Shown here one piece after another: positions 54,598 through 63,472 of a stretch of 64,000 nucleotides of DNA. The notes beneath the pieces are model-generated. The model was not told where the DNA came from. It saw only the letters and a list, made by a program, of their open reading frames with translations, and searched no databases. Source of the stretch: Hyphomicrobiales bacterium (GTDB lineage: Bacteria > Pseudomonadota > Alphaproteobacteria > Rhizobiales > Xanthobacteraceae); NCBI GenBank assembly GCA_017305715.1, contig JAFKKG010000015.1, forward strand, positions 62,001-126,000, read 5' to 3'. Position 1 is the stretch's first letter; the number at the start of each line of letters is the position of its first letter. A program made the translations under genes and the position numbers.

Positions 54598-55160
54598 TGT
54601 CGTCATCCTCACTGTTACGCCTGCCATTTTGGCTGCTTGGCGATATGATGCTGCAACAATAGATCAGGTTCAAAGTGACGAATGTGATTTGCGTCACGTT
54701 CAATGGGCTGCCGCCATCCGCGATTCCGGTCGCGCGACACGGCAGCCATCCCGGCCGTCCGCCGGCTCAATACGGCGCCGGCGTCCGGAGTTCAGGGGTA
54801 CAGCAGGCGTACTCTACTGGATTTAGGGCCGCGTCGCATCTGCTCCGTTTGGATCAGTCGTTTTCGTCCGTCTCTGTGACATATGTCACAATTGTCTGCG
54901 GCGCGCGCGTGATGGCGCGGCCGGGCGCCCGCGGCTCCCGCAAGCGCGGTTACCGCACGTCGCAGACATCGGTGGCGTGCGACGCCTCCGGCATTTTCGT
55001 TGCTGTTCGTCGCGGTCTCAATGCCGTCGCGCCAGCGCCGATCTGTGGACAACAAATCGGCAAGAAGGGGACCTAGCAAGAGTCCTCACGAAGAAAATCC
55101 CAGACCAAACTTCCAAAGAAACTTGCAAAAAAAGTTTGGGTAAGCGAAGCGGGCGGGCGG
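54598..55160. other. Large intergenic region between the OmpA-like gene and a small membrane protein
   Basis: No convincing gene in 563 nt. It holds the ompA promoter region, a perfect CRP-type palindrome at 54875-54890, and an 8-bp inverted repeat (CCAAACTT at 55105-55112, AAGTTTGG at 55132-55139) close to the next gene. An ORF of 133 codons on the plus strand (54675-55076) has no recognisable product. Confidence 0.5.
54875..54890. promoter_or_regulatory. Perfect CRP/FNR-type palindrome
   Basis: TGTGACATATGTCACA is a perfect 16-bp palindrome and an exact match to the CRP consensus TGTGA-N6-TCACA. It lies 278 nt from the ompA-like start and 271 nt from the start of the plus-strand small gene. 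Confidence 0.6.
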
Positions 55161-55472
55161 GTGTTTCAATCGGTAAAGCGTCAGCGTGAGTATCAGGGTT
55201 ATCGGACGGGTCCACCGGAACCGTCAGGCTCGGCGGGTTCAATGCCGACCCTGATCGGGGCTGCGATGATCGCGGCGGCGATCCTGCTGTCGACGTTCAT
55301 CAATGCGCTGGGCACCCGCTATGCCGGCTTCGAGGGATCGACCGAAGAGGCCGCGTGGCTGGTCGATCGTCTGACCGGCAGCGTCTACAAATGCCGCGCG
55401 CCGGACCAGGGCAAGGCCTCCTGCGAGAGCGAGATGGCGACCGGCAGCGTTGCGGGGCGGCCGAAGAGATAA
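55161..55472 (+). CDS. Small membrane protein of unknown function (103 aa)
   Basis: A single transmembrane helix (MPTLIGAAMIAAAILLSTFI, about residues 28-47) and a C-terminal part with two cysteines (SVYKCRAPDQGKASCESEM) that may form a disulfide in the periplasm. It starts with GTG at 55161; an ATG at 55242 right before the helix would give 76 residues and fits a signal anchor as well. No family recognised. Confidence 0.6.
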   Translation: MFQSVKRQREYQGYRTGPPEPSGSAGSMPTLIGAAMIAAAILLSTFINALGTRYAGFEGSTEEAAWLVDRLTGSVYKCRAPDQGKASCESEMATGSVAGRPKR

Positions 55473-55526
55473 CGTCTGGCGCAAATCCGGGACTCCTCTG
55501 CGAAGCGAATCCCATTACATTGCCGC

Positions 55527-56699
55527 GTGATGCCCCGCGCGACACAACCCCATCCCCTGACCAAGTCCGAGGCCCGCCGCATCTGGCTGCGGGCGCAGCG
55601 GCTCGACACGCCGGCCGCGTTCGGCGAGGGGCCGGAGGCCACGGCCGCCGCGGTCGAGCATCTCGGCTATGTACAGATCGACACCATCAACGTGATCGAG
55701 CGCTGCCACCACCACATTCTCTTCAGCCGTATCCCCAACTATCGCCGCGCCGATCTTCGGCAGGCGCAAAGCGTCGACAAGAGCGTGTTCGAATACTGGA
55801 CGCACGCGCTGTCCTATGTGTCGGCGAAAGATTTCCGCTATTTCATCCCGGACATGAAGCTGCACAAGCGCGAGGGCCATAAATGGTTCGCCTCCGTCAG
55901 CCCGGCCGATATGCGAAAAGTGATGCGGCTGCTCAAACGCGATGGTGCGCTGACGATCCGTGACATCGAGGACGACGTCCTGACCGAGAAGGAGCATCTG
56001 TGGGCAAGCCGCAAGCCGTCGAAGCGGGCGCTGCAACTGGCGTTCTATACCGGCGTGGTCACGATTTCCGAGCGTACCGGGATGCTCAAGACCTATGAAC
56101 TGATGACGCGGCATTTCGGCTGGGACAGGCCGCCGAAGCCGGCTTCGGCCACCGAGACCACGGCCTATCTGCTCGACCGCGCCTTGCGCGCGCAAGGCAT
56201 CGTCAGCCTGGATTCGATCTGCCATCTCGATGCGCCGAGCAAGGCGTCGGTGCGGCGCCTGATCGAGGCGCGCGTCCGGGCCGGGAAATTGGTGCCGGTC
56301 GCGCTGGAAGGCGCCGGCAAGCAGGAGCATTGGGCTGAAGCAGCGACGCTGGAGCCGCCGGCCCCGGTGGGCGAGGGCGGCCTGGTGCACATCCTGTCGC
56401 CGTTCGACCCCCTGATCATCCAGCGCAAGCGCACCGAATTGTTCTTCGATTACGGCCATCGCTTCGAGGCCTATGTGCCCCGCGAAAAGCGCCTGTTCGG
56501 CTATTTCGCACTGCCGGTCGTGGTCGGCGAGGACATCGTTGCCGCCATCGATCTGAAGACCGATCGCAAGGCGAGGAAACTGCTGATGCAGAAATGGAGC
56601 TGGGTCGGCAAGGGCTCGGCGCGCGGCGCCCGCAAGGACTACAAGCGCCGCATTGAGGAAGAGTTGCACCGCTTCGAGCGGTTTCAATTGGCGGAGTAA
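55527..56699 (+). CDS. YcaQ-like DNA glycosylase (HTH_42 winged-helix family)
   Basis: A 390-residue protein of the winged-helix family that includes E. coli YcaQ, which unhooks DNA interstrand crosslinks. The QxD motif of that family is seen in HLGYVQIDTINVIERCHHH, and the C-terminal segment HILSPFDPLIIQRKRTELFF and YGHRFEAYVPREKRLFGYFA is typical. It stands alone, with no secondary-metabolite cluster around it, so it may be a general repair enzyme. Confidence 0.88.
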   Translation: MMPRATQPHPLTKSEARRIWLRAQRLDTPAAFGEGPEATAAAVEHLGYVQIDTINVIERCHHHILFSRIPNYRRADLRQAQSVDKSVFEYWTHALSYVSAKDFRYFIPDMKLHKREGHKWFASVSPADMRKVMRLLKRDGALTIRDIEDDVLTEKEHLWASRKPSKRALQLAFYTGVVTISERTGMLKTYELMTRHFGWDRPPKPASATETTAYLLDRALRAQGIVSLDSICHLDAPSKASVRRLIEARVRAGKLVPVALEGAGKQEHWAEAATLEPPAPVGEGGLVHILSPFDPLIIQRKRTELFFDYGHRFEAYVPREKRLFGYFALPVVVGEDIVAAIDLKTDRKARKLLMQKWSWVGKGSARGARKDYKRRIEEELHRFERFQLAE

Positions 56700-56834
56700 C
56701 GTCCGTCCGCGGCCATTGCGTCCTGCGCATTGCGCCCATCCGCTGGCGAAGGTGTTGCTGCCGCAAATCCAATTGACAGCGCCCGGCCAATGCTCAAAAC
56801 CCGATCCAACAGCAACAAACGGGCGGGGAAACAC

Positions 56835-58166
56835 ATGAGCCAGACCACACTTGCCGCGGGCGGCGGCATCAAGAGCGAGATCGAAACCTCGACCATCCGC
56901 GCGATCTCGTGGCGGCTGATCCCGTTCCTGATCCTGGCCTATTTCTTTTCCTATCTCGACCGCGTCAATCTCGGCTTCGCCGCGCTGACCATGAACGCGG
57001 AGCTGAAGTTCTCGCCGCTGGTCTTCGCCTGGGGCGCCGGCATCTTCTTCATCGGCTATTTCATCTTCGAGGTGCCGAGCAATCTGGCGCTGGAAAAATT
57101 CGGCGCCAGCCGCTGGATCGCGCGCATCATGGTGTCGTGGGGCATCATCTCGGCGGCGATGGCGCTGGTGAGCGGCGAGCGGAGTTTTTACGTGCTGCGC
57201 TTCCTGCTCGGCGTGGCCGAGGCCGGCTTCTTTCCCGGCATCATCCTCTATCTGACCTACTGGTATCCGGCCGAATACCGCGCGCGCTTCCTTGCCGCCT
57301 TCGGCCTTGCGGTCCCGATCTCGACCGTGATCGGCGCGCCGATCTCCGGCCTGTTGCTCGGGCTCGACGGCATGATGGGCCTGAAGGGCTGGCAATGGCT
57401 GTTCATCATCGAGGGCATTCCCTCGGTGCTGCTCGGCATCGTCACGTGGTTTTATCTCACCGACAAGCCCGAGAAGGCCGACTGGCTGACGCCTGAACAG
57501 AAAGCGTGGCTGGCGGCCAAGTTGCAGGCCGAAGTGGCGACCAAGCAGGCTGCAAAACACATGACGCTCGGGCAGGCGCTGTCGTCGCCGAAGGTGATCG
57601 CGCTGAGCGTGATCTATTTCGGCTTCGTCGGCGCGCTCTATGGCATGCAGTTCTGGCTGCCGCAGATCGTGAAGGCCTTCGGCCTCACCAATGCGCAGAC
57701 CGGTTTTGTCACGGCCATCCCGTTCGTGTTCGGCACCCTCACGATGATCCTGTGGTCGCGCCATTCGGATGCCACGCGCGAACGCGTCGCCCATGTCGGC
57801 GGGCCGCTGCTGCTCACCGCGGTGGCGCTTGCCGCCTCCAGCTACATCACCGATCCCGTCACGACGATGGTGCTACTGACGATCGCCGCGATCGGCGTGT
57901 TCGGTACGTTTGCGGTGTTCTGGACGCTGCCGACGGCGTGGCTGTCGGGCACGGCCGCGGCCGGCGCGATCGCGCTGATCAATTCGATCGGCAACCTCGC
58001 CGGTTTTGGCGGGCCGTATCTGGTCGGCTGGGTCAAGGACGCCACCGGCAGCGCCTCGCATGGCCTGCTCGCGCTGTCGCTGCTGCCGCTCGTCGCCGGG
58101 CTATTGGTGTTCCTCGGCGGGCACGACACCAAGACGGAATTCGCGGCGGCAGGACAGGGGAAGTAA
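56835..58166 (+). CDS. MFS transporter of the anion:cation symporter (phthalate/tartrate) family
   Basis: A 443-residue, 12-helix transporter. The ACS family start LILAYFFSYLDRVNLGFAAL and the loop after helix 2 are as in transporters of tartrate, phthalate or glucarate. The ATG at 56835 follows GGGGAAACAC. The substrate is likely an organic acid. It is monocistronic: the next 260 nt hold a large inverted repeat. Confidence 0.9.
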   Translation: MSQTTLAAGGGIKSEIETSTIRAISWRLIPFLILAYFFSYLDRVNLGFAALTMNAELKFSPLVFAWGAGIFFIGYFIFEVPSNLALEKFGASRWIARIMVSWGIISAAMALVSGERSFYVLRFLLGVAEAGFFPGIILYLTYWYPAEYRARFLAAFGLAVPISTVIGAPISGLLLGLDGMMGLKGWQWLFIIEGIPSVLLGIVTWFYLTDKPEKADWLTPEQKAWLAAKLQAEVATKQAAKHMTLGQALSSPKVIALSVIYFGFVGALYGMQFWLPQIVKAFGLTNAQTGFVTAIPFVFGTLTMILWSRHSDATRERVAHVGGPLLLTAVALAASSYITDPVTTMVLLTIAAIGVFGTFAVFWTLPTAWLSGTAAAGAIALINSIGNLAGFGGPYLVGWVKDATGSASHGLLALSLLPLVAGLLVFLGGHDTKTEFAAAGQGK

Positions 58167-58177
58167 TTATGGTCGTC

Positions 58178-58322
58178 CCTGGCCTGGTGCGCAGTTGCGC
58201 ACGGGGCCGGGACCCAAACTGCGCGGCCATGGGAACGGGCAGGCTGCGCGGACACGTTTCATAAGCAAGGAGCATCGTGGTGATGAGCCCGGCCCCCGTG
58301 CGCAACTGCGCACCAGGCCGGG
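58178..58322. repeat. Large inverted repeat with nested palindromes
   Basis: Arms 58178-58211 and 58288-58322 are nearly perfect reverse complements (GGCCTGGTGCGCAGTTGCGC and its counterpart). Each arm also contains its own near-palindrome GTGCGCA-2 nt-TGCGCAC. It separates the MFS gene from the RND operon and may act as a bidirectional terminator or a REP-like mobile repeat. Confidence 0.75.
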
Positions 58323-58370
58323 TGGACGGGCGGAGGGCAACCCTTAACCTCCGTTAACTCACAATTTGGT

Positions 58371-58404
58371 GTTCACTGACGAATATTGACATTCGTCAGT
58401 GAAC
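58371..58404. promoter_or_regulatory. 34-bp operator of the RND efflux operon
   Basis: Two perfect 14-bp arms (GTTCACTGACGAAT and its reverse complement) flank ATTGAC. The size and symmetry match a TetR/AcrR-type operator, and a TetR gene ends the operon. The -35 hexamer of the operon promoter lies in the centre, so binding would block RNA polymerase. Confidence 0.85.
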
Positions 58405-58414
58405 ACTCAATACT
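58386..58414 (+). promoter_or_regulatory. Predicted promoter of the RND efflux operon
   Basis: TTGACA (58386-58391, consensus) and AATACT (58409-58414, 4 of 6) are separated by 17 nt. The first gene starts 30 nt later. Confidence 0.65.
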
Positions 58415-58444
58415 CGTCATCAGGTCCCGCTGATGGAGAGTGCG

Positions 58445-59551
58445 ATGTTCGCCCGTTCTATTTTTTCAAGCTATTACAGGCTCTTGACCGGTGCCGCGCT
58501 AGCGCTGGCGGTGATCGCGCTGACCGGCTGCAATGAGAAGGTCGCCGAAAAGGCCGCTCCCGGGCGCCCGGTTCTGGTCGCGACCGTGCATTATGAGGCG
58601 GAAACGCCGGAACGCAGCTTTGTCGGTACCATCAAGCCCCGGATCGAAACCGACATGGGTTTCAGGGTTCCGGGCAAGGTTGCAAAGCGCCTCGTGGAAG
58701 TCGGCCAGACCGTCGATGTCGGCCAGCCGCTTGCCACCCTCGATGAGGTCGATCTGAAGCTGCAGGCCGAGCAGGCCGAGGCCGAATTCCGCGCCGCCAC
58801 CGGCGTGCTGGCGCAGGCCGCCGCCTCCGAGCAGCGCGCCAAGGATCTGCGCGCCAAGGGCTGGACCACGGACGCGCAGTTGGACCAAAGCCGTGCCGCC
58901 GCCGACGAAGCGCGCGCCCGCCTCAACCGCGCCGAACGCTCGGTCGAACTGACCAGGAACTCGCTCTCTTATGCAACGCTGGTTGCGGACACCCGCGGTG
59001 TCGTCACCGCGACCCTCATTGACGCCGGCCAGGTCGTCGCCTCCGGCCAGACCGCGATCCGCATCGCGCGCTTTGCCGAAAAGGAAGCCGTTGTCGCGAT
59101 CCCCGAGACGCTGGTTGGCCGCGCCAAGGACGGCACGGCCTCCGTCACGCTGTGGTCGGAACCCAACAAGCAATATGTCGCCAAGCTGCGCGAGATCGCG
59201 CCCGCCGCCGATCCCGCGACCCGGACCTATCTCGCCAAATTCTCGCTGCCCGGCGCAGGCGAAAGCGTGTCGCTCGGCATGACCGCGACCTTGACGCTGT
59301 CCGATCCCTCGACCGACCGCGTGGCCAAGCTGCCGCTGTCGGCGCTGTACAGCCAGGGCGGCAACCCCTCGCTCTACATCGTCGACGATGCCGGCGACGT
59401 GGCGCTCAAACCGGTCGCCGTGAAGGCCTACGAGAGCAACTCCGTCGTCATCACCGGCGGTGTGCCCGAAGGCGCCAAGGTCGTCGCGCTCGGCGTGCAG
59501 AAGCTCGATCCGGCCCAGAAGGTCCGGGTGGTCTCGTCGCTGTCGTTCTGA
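58445..59551 (+). CDS. RND efflux periplasmic adaptor lipoprotein (HlyD/AcrA type)
   Basis: A 368-residue membrane-fusion protein with a lipobox (IALTGC, Cys at about residue 29), a lipoyl-like domain split around a coiled-coil hairpin (residues about 85-150) and a barrel domain after. It connects the RND pump to an outer-membrane channel. I take the ATG at 58445 because GGAGAG lies 4-6 nt before it; ATG at 58433 is the alternative. No outer-membrane factor gene is in the operon. Confidence 0.92.
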   Translation: MFARSIFSSYYRLLTGAALALAVIALTGCNEKVAEKAAPGRPVLVATVHYEAETPERSFVGTIKPRIETDMGFRVPGKVAKRLVEVGQTVDVGQPLATLDEVDLKLQAEQAEAEFRAATGVLAQAAASEQRAKDLRAKGWTTDAQLDQSRAAADEARARLNRAERSVELTRNSLSYATLVADTRGVVTATLIDAGQVVASGQTAIRIARFAEKEAVVAIPETLVGRAKDGTASVTLWSEPNKQYVAKLREIAPAADPATRTYLAKFSLPGAGESVSLGMTATLTLSDPSTDRVAKLPLSALYSQGGNPSLYIVDDAGDVALKPVAVKAYESNSVVITGGVPEGAKVVALGVQKLDPAQKVRVVSSLSF

Positions 59552-59589
59552 TCCGCAGCCGGCAACAACGGAAAACGTTGGAGAGTGAC

Positions 59590-62500
59590 ATGAAGCGCTT
59601 CAATCTCTCGGGCTGGGCGGTGAGCCATCCGACGCTGATCCTGTTTTTGATGATCGCGCTGGGTGTGGCCGGCTTCCTCTCCTACCAGCAGCTCGGCCGC
59701 GCCGAGGATCCGTTCTTCACGGTGAAGGTGGTCAACGTCTCCGCGATCTGGCCGGGCGCCACCGCGCAGGAGATGCAGACCCAGGTCGCCGATCCCATCG
59801 AGAAGAAGCTGCAGGAACTGCCCTATTTCGAGAAGGTGCAGACCTATTCCAAGCCCGCCTTCACGGCGATGCAGGTGACGTTCAGGGATTCGACACCGCC
59901 GAAGGAGGTGCCTTACCTGTTTTACCTGTTGCGCAAAAAGCTCGCCGACGTGCAGGGCCAGTTGCCGGCCGGCCTGCTCGGCCCCAACGTCAATGACGAA
60001 TTCTCAGACGTCGATTCCATTCTCTACATGATGACCGGCGACGGCGCCGATTTCGCGCAGCTCAAGAAGGCCGCCGAGGGCATGCGCCAGCGGCTCTTGA
60101 AGGTGACGGGCGTCACCAAGGTCAACCTCTACGGCACCCAGGACGAGCGCATCTTCGTCGAGTTCTCGCACGCCAAGCTGGCGACGCTCGGCATCACGCC
60201 GCAGGCGCTGTTCGATTCGCTCGCCAAGCAGAACAACGTCACCCCGGCCGGCACCGTGGAAACCTCCTCGCAGCGCGTGCCGCTGCGCGTCACCGGCGCG
60301 CTCGACGGCGCCAAGGCGGTGGCCGAAACGCCGGTCGAAAGCAATGGCCGCGTATTCCGTTTGGGCGACATCGCCACCGTCACGCACGGCTTCGTCGATC
60401 CGCCGACCTTCATCGCGCGCCAGGAAGGCAAGCCCGCGCTCGGCATCGGCGTCGTCACCGCCAAGGGCGCCAACATCCTCGAGCTCGGCAAGGAAGTCGA
60501 GCAGGCGACCAACGATTTCATGAAGGCGGTGCCGCAGGGCATCAATGTCGAGCAGATCGCCGACCAGCCCAAGGTGGTCGAGCGCGCCGTCGGCGAGTTC
60601 GTGCACTCCTTCATCGAGGCGCTGGCGATCGTGCTGTTCGTCTCGTTCCTGGCGCTCGGCTGGCGAACCGGCATCGTGGTGGCGATGTCGGTGCCGCTGG
60701 TGCTCGCCATCGTCTTCATCGTCATGAACGCGATGTCGATCGATTTGCATCGCATCACATTGGGCGCGCTGATCATCGCGCTCGGCCTGCTCGTCGACGA
60801 CGCCATCATCGCGGTCGAGATGATGGTGGTGAAGATGGAGCAGGGCTGGGACCGCGTGCGCGCGGCGTCCTTTGCCTGGGAATCTACCGCGTTTCCGATG
60901 CTCACGGGGACGCTGGTCACGGCCGCTGGCTTCCTCCCCATCGGCTTTGCCAATTCGGCGGTCGGCGAATATGCCGGCGGCATCTTCTGGATCGTGGCGA
61001 TCGCGCTGGTGGCGTCCTGGTTCGTCGCCGTGATCTTCACGCCTTATATCGGCGTCAAGCTGCTGCCGGACATCAAGGTCCACCACAACCACGATCCGCA
61101 CGCGGTCTATGAAACCCGCATCTACCGCGTCCTGCGCGGCATGGTGCAGTGGTGCGTCGATCACCGCGTCAAGGTGGTGGTGGCGACAGTGGGCGTGTTC
61201 GCGCTCTCGATCGTCGGTTTTGGTCACGTCCAGCAGCAATTCTTCCCGCTGTCGGAACGCCCCGAGCTGTTCCTGCAACTGCGTTTGCCGGAAGGCACCG
61301 CCTTCAACGTTACCGAGAAATCGGTCAAGAAGGCCGAGGCGCTGCTCAAGGACGACAAGGACATCGCGACCTTCACCTCCTATGTCGGCCAGGGTTCGCC
61401 CCGCTTCTGGCTCGGCCTCAATCCGCAACTGCCGAACGAGGCCTTCGCCGAGATCGTGATCGTCTCCAGGGACGTCGAGGCCCGCGAGCGCATCAAGGCG
61501 CGGCTGGAGAAGGCGGTCGCCGGCGGCGACCTGTCCGAGGCGCGCGTCCGTGTCGATCGCTTCAATTTCGGCCCGCCCGTCGGTTTCCCGGTTCAGTTCC
61601 GCGTCATCGGCCCCGACGCCAACAAGGTGCGCGACATCGCCTATCAGGTCCGCGACGTGATGCGGCAGAACCCCAATGCGCTGGAGCCGCAGCTCGACTG
61701 GAACGAGCAGTCGCCCTATCTGAAGCTCGTGGTCGACCAGGACCGCGCCCGCGCGCTGGGTCTCACCCCGCAGGACGTCTCGCAGGCGCTCAGCATGCTG
61801 ATCTCGGGCGCGCCGGTCACGACCATCCGTGACGGCATCGAGAAGGTCGGCGTGGTCGCCCGCGCGATCCCGTCCGAGCGGCTCGACCTCGGCCGCGTCG
61901 GCGAGCTCACCGTGACGTCACGCAATGGGGTCGCCGTGCCGCTGCAGCAGATTGCAAAAATCGAATACGCCCATGAGGAGCCGATCCTGTGGCGGCGTAA
62001 CCGCGACATGGCGATCACCGTGCGCACCGACGTCGCCGACGGCGTGCAGGCGCCCGACGTCACCAGCCAGATCTGGCCGAAACTGCAGCAGATCCGCGAC
62101 AGCCTCGAGCCGGCCTACCGGATCGAGCCGGGCGGCGCCTTCGAGGAATCCGCCAAGGGCAACGCCTCGATCGCCGTGCTGTTTCCGCTGATGGCGCTGG
62201 TGATGCTGACGCTGCTGATGATCCAGTTGCAGAGCTTCTCGCGCCTGATCCTGGTATTCCTGACGGCGCCGCTCGGCATCGTCGGCGCCTCGCTCGGGCT
62301 GAACATCGCGGGCCAGCCGTTTGGTTTCGTGGCGCTGCTCGGGCTGATCGCGCTGGCCGGCATGATCATGCGCAACGCGGTGATTCTCGTCGACCAGATC
62401 GAGACCGACGTCTCCCACGGGCTGACGCGCAAGGAGGCCATCGTCGAAGCCACCGTCCGGCGTGCCCGCCCCGTCATCCTGACGGCGCTGGCCGCGATCC

Positions 62501-62742
62501 TGGCCATGATCCCGCTGTCGCGTTCGGCCTTCTGGGGTCCGATGGCGATCACCATCATGGGCGGTTTGTTTGTTGCAACCTTCCTGACCTTGCTGTACCT
62601 GCCGGGCCTCTACGCCCTCTGGTTCCGCAAGAGCCTGGACGAAAGCGGCCAAACCGAGCAGCCCGATCTTGCGGCGCAGCATCAGGCCAAGGAATTGGCC
62701 AACGCTCCGCTCGCATTTCCGCTTGCCGACGCCGCGGAATAA
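59590..62742 (+). CDS. RND-family efflux pump, inner-membrane subunit
   Basis: A 1050-residue transporter with two repeats of a helix plus large periplasmic domain. The proton-relay pair on TM4 is kept in ALGLLVDDAIIAVEMM, and the second half has ALLGLIALAGMIMRNAVILV. The ATG at 59590 follows GGAGAGTG and lies 38 nt after the adaptor gene. It exports drugs, detergents or plant compounds; the spectrum cannot be told. Loops with His-rich HHNHDPHAV follow the sixth helix region. Confidence 0.95.
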   Translation: MKRFNLSGWAVSHPTLILFLMIALGVAGFLSYQQLGRAEDPFFTVKVVNVSAIWPGATAQEMQTQVADPIEKKLQELPYFEKVQTYSKPAFTAMQVTFRDSTPPKEVPYLFYLLRKKLADVQGQLPAGLLGPNVNDEFSDVDSILYMMTGDGADFAQLKKAAEGMRQRLLKVTGVTKVNLYGTQDERIFVEFSHAKLATLGITPQALFDSLAKQNNVTPAGTVETSSQRVPLRVTGALDGAKAVAETPVESNGRVFRLGDIATVTHGFVDPPTFIARQEGKPALGIGVVTAKGANILELGKEVEQATNDFMKAVPQGINVEQIADQPKVVERAVGEFVHSFIEALAIVLFVSFLALGWRTGIVVAMSVPLVLAIVFIVMNAMSIDLHRITLGALIIALGLLVDDAIIAVEMMVVKMEQGWDRVRAASFAWESTAFPMLTGTLVTAAGFLPIGFANSAVGEYAGGIFWIVAIALVASWFVAVIFTPYIGVKLLPDIKVHHNHDPHAVYETRIYRVLRGMVQWCVDHRVKVVVATVGVFALSIVGFGHVQQQFFPLSERPELFLQLRLPEGTAFNVTEKSVKKAEALLKDDKDIATFTSYVGQGSPRFWLGLNPQLPNEAFAEIVIVSRDVEARERIKARLEKAVAGGDLSEARVRVDRFNFGPPVGFPVQFRVIGPDANKVRDIAYQVRDVMRQNPNALEPQLDWNEQSPYLKLVVDQDRARALGLTPQDVSQALSMLISGAPVTTIRDGIEKVGVVARAIPSERLDLGRVGELTVTSRNGVAVPLQQIAKIEYAHEEPILWRRNRDMAITVRTDVADGVQAPDVTSQIWPKLQQIRDSLEPAYRIEPGGAFEESAKGNASIAVLFPLMALVMLTLLMIQLQSFSRLILVFLTAPLGIVGASLGLNIAGQPFGFVALLGLIALAGMIMRNAVILVDQIETDVSHGLTRKEAIVEATVRRARPVILTALAAILAMIPLSRSAFWGPMAITIMGGLFVATFLTLLYLPGLYALWFRKSLDESGQTEQPDLAAQHQAKELANAPLAFPLADAAE

Positions 62743-62760
62743 TTGAACATTGGATCTTGC

Positions 62761-63372
62761 ATGACGCTGATTTCCGAAACCGCCGAAACCGACACACGGG
62801 AACGTATTCTCGCGGTGGCGGAGCGTCTGTTCCGGCAGATCGGTTACCAGAAGACGACGGTGGCCGACATCGCCAAGGAACTGCGGATGAGCCCGGCCAA
62901 CGTCTATCGCTTCTTCGACTCGAAGAAGTCGATCCACGAAGGCGTCGCGCGCGGCCTGATGGGCGAGGTCGAGGTCGAGGCGCAGCGCATCGCGGACCGG
63001 CCCGGTCCGGCCGCGCCCCGGCTGCGCGAGCTGATCAAGACCGTCAACCGCATGAACACCGAGCGCTATGTCGGCGATTCCAAGCTGCACGAGATGGTCG
63101 CGATCGCGATGGAGGAGGATTGGGAGGTCTGCAATGCCCACATCATGCTGATCACGCAGACGATGGGCCATGTGATCGCGCAGGGCATGGCCTCCGGCGA
63201 ATTCGAGGTCGATGATCTGGAGCTGACCGCCTTGTGCTGCTGCACCGCCATGCTCCGGTTCTTCCACCCCCAGATGATCGCCCAATGCGCCAACAAGCCG
63301 GGCCCGTCGATCGACAAAATGATCGACTTTGTGATCGCAGGCCTCTCGCCGCGTGCCGTGAAAACCCGGTAG
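62761..63372 (+). CDS. TetR/AcrR-family repressor of the RND operon
   Basis: A 203-residue regulator with the TetR HTH (residues about 14-58; TTVADIAKELRMSPANVYRF, then FFDSKKSIHEGVARGLM) and a ligand domain. It is the last gene of the operon, 18 nt after the pump, so it regulates itself as well if it binds the 34-bp operator. The ATG at 62761 is used; a TTG at 62743 is also in frame. Confidence 0.92.
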   Translation: MTLISETAETDTRERILAVAERLFRQIGYQKTTVADIAKELRMSPANVYRFFDSKKSIHEGVARGLMGEVEVEAQRIADRPGPAAPRLRELIKTVNRMNTERYVGDSKLHEMVAIAMEEDWEVCNAHIMLITQTMGHVIAQGMASGEFEVDDLELTALCCCTAMLRFFHPQMIAQCANKPGPSIDKMIDFVIAGLSPRAVKTR

Positions 63373-63377
63373 TTTTT

Positions 63378-63461
63378 CGTCATTGCGAGCGTGGCGAAGC
63401 CATCCATCGGCCCGCATAACGTGGTATGGATTGCTTCGTCGCTATGCTCCCCGCAATGACG
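63378..63461. repeat. Dispersed inverted repeat, CGTCATTGCGAG type
   Basis: Left arm 63378-63407 (CGTCATTGCGAGCG, then GCGAAGCCATCCAT) and right arm 63426-63461 (ATGGATTGCTTCGTCGC, ending GCAATGACG) face each other. It is a different family from those at 20794, 37526 and 58178. It separates the TetR gene from the next one. Confidence 0.75.
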
Positions 63462-63472
63462 AAAGAACCGGA

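Noticed and set aside
54675-55076. Plus-strand ORF of 133 codons and a minus-strand ORF in the 54.6-55.1 kb gap
   Set aside because: Amino-acid composition is typical of non-coding GC-rich frames (Arg, Ser, Ala rich), no domain, no ribosome-binding site.
58232-58258. GGAAC followed by CGTT between the MFS gene and the RND operon, resembling an EcfG promoter
   Set aside because: The spacing is 18 nt instead of 16-17, and it lies inside the large inverted repeat with no gene directly downstream.
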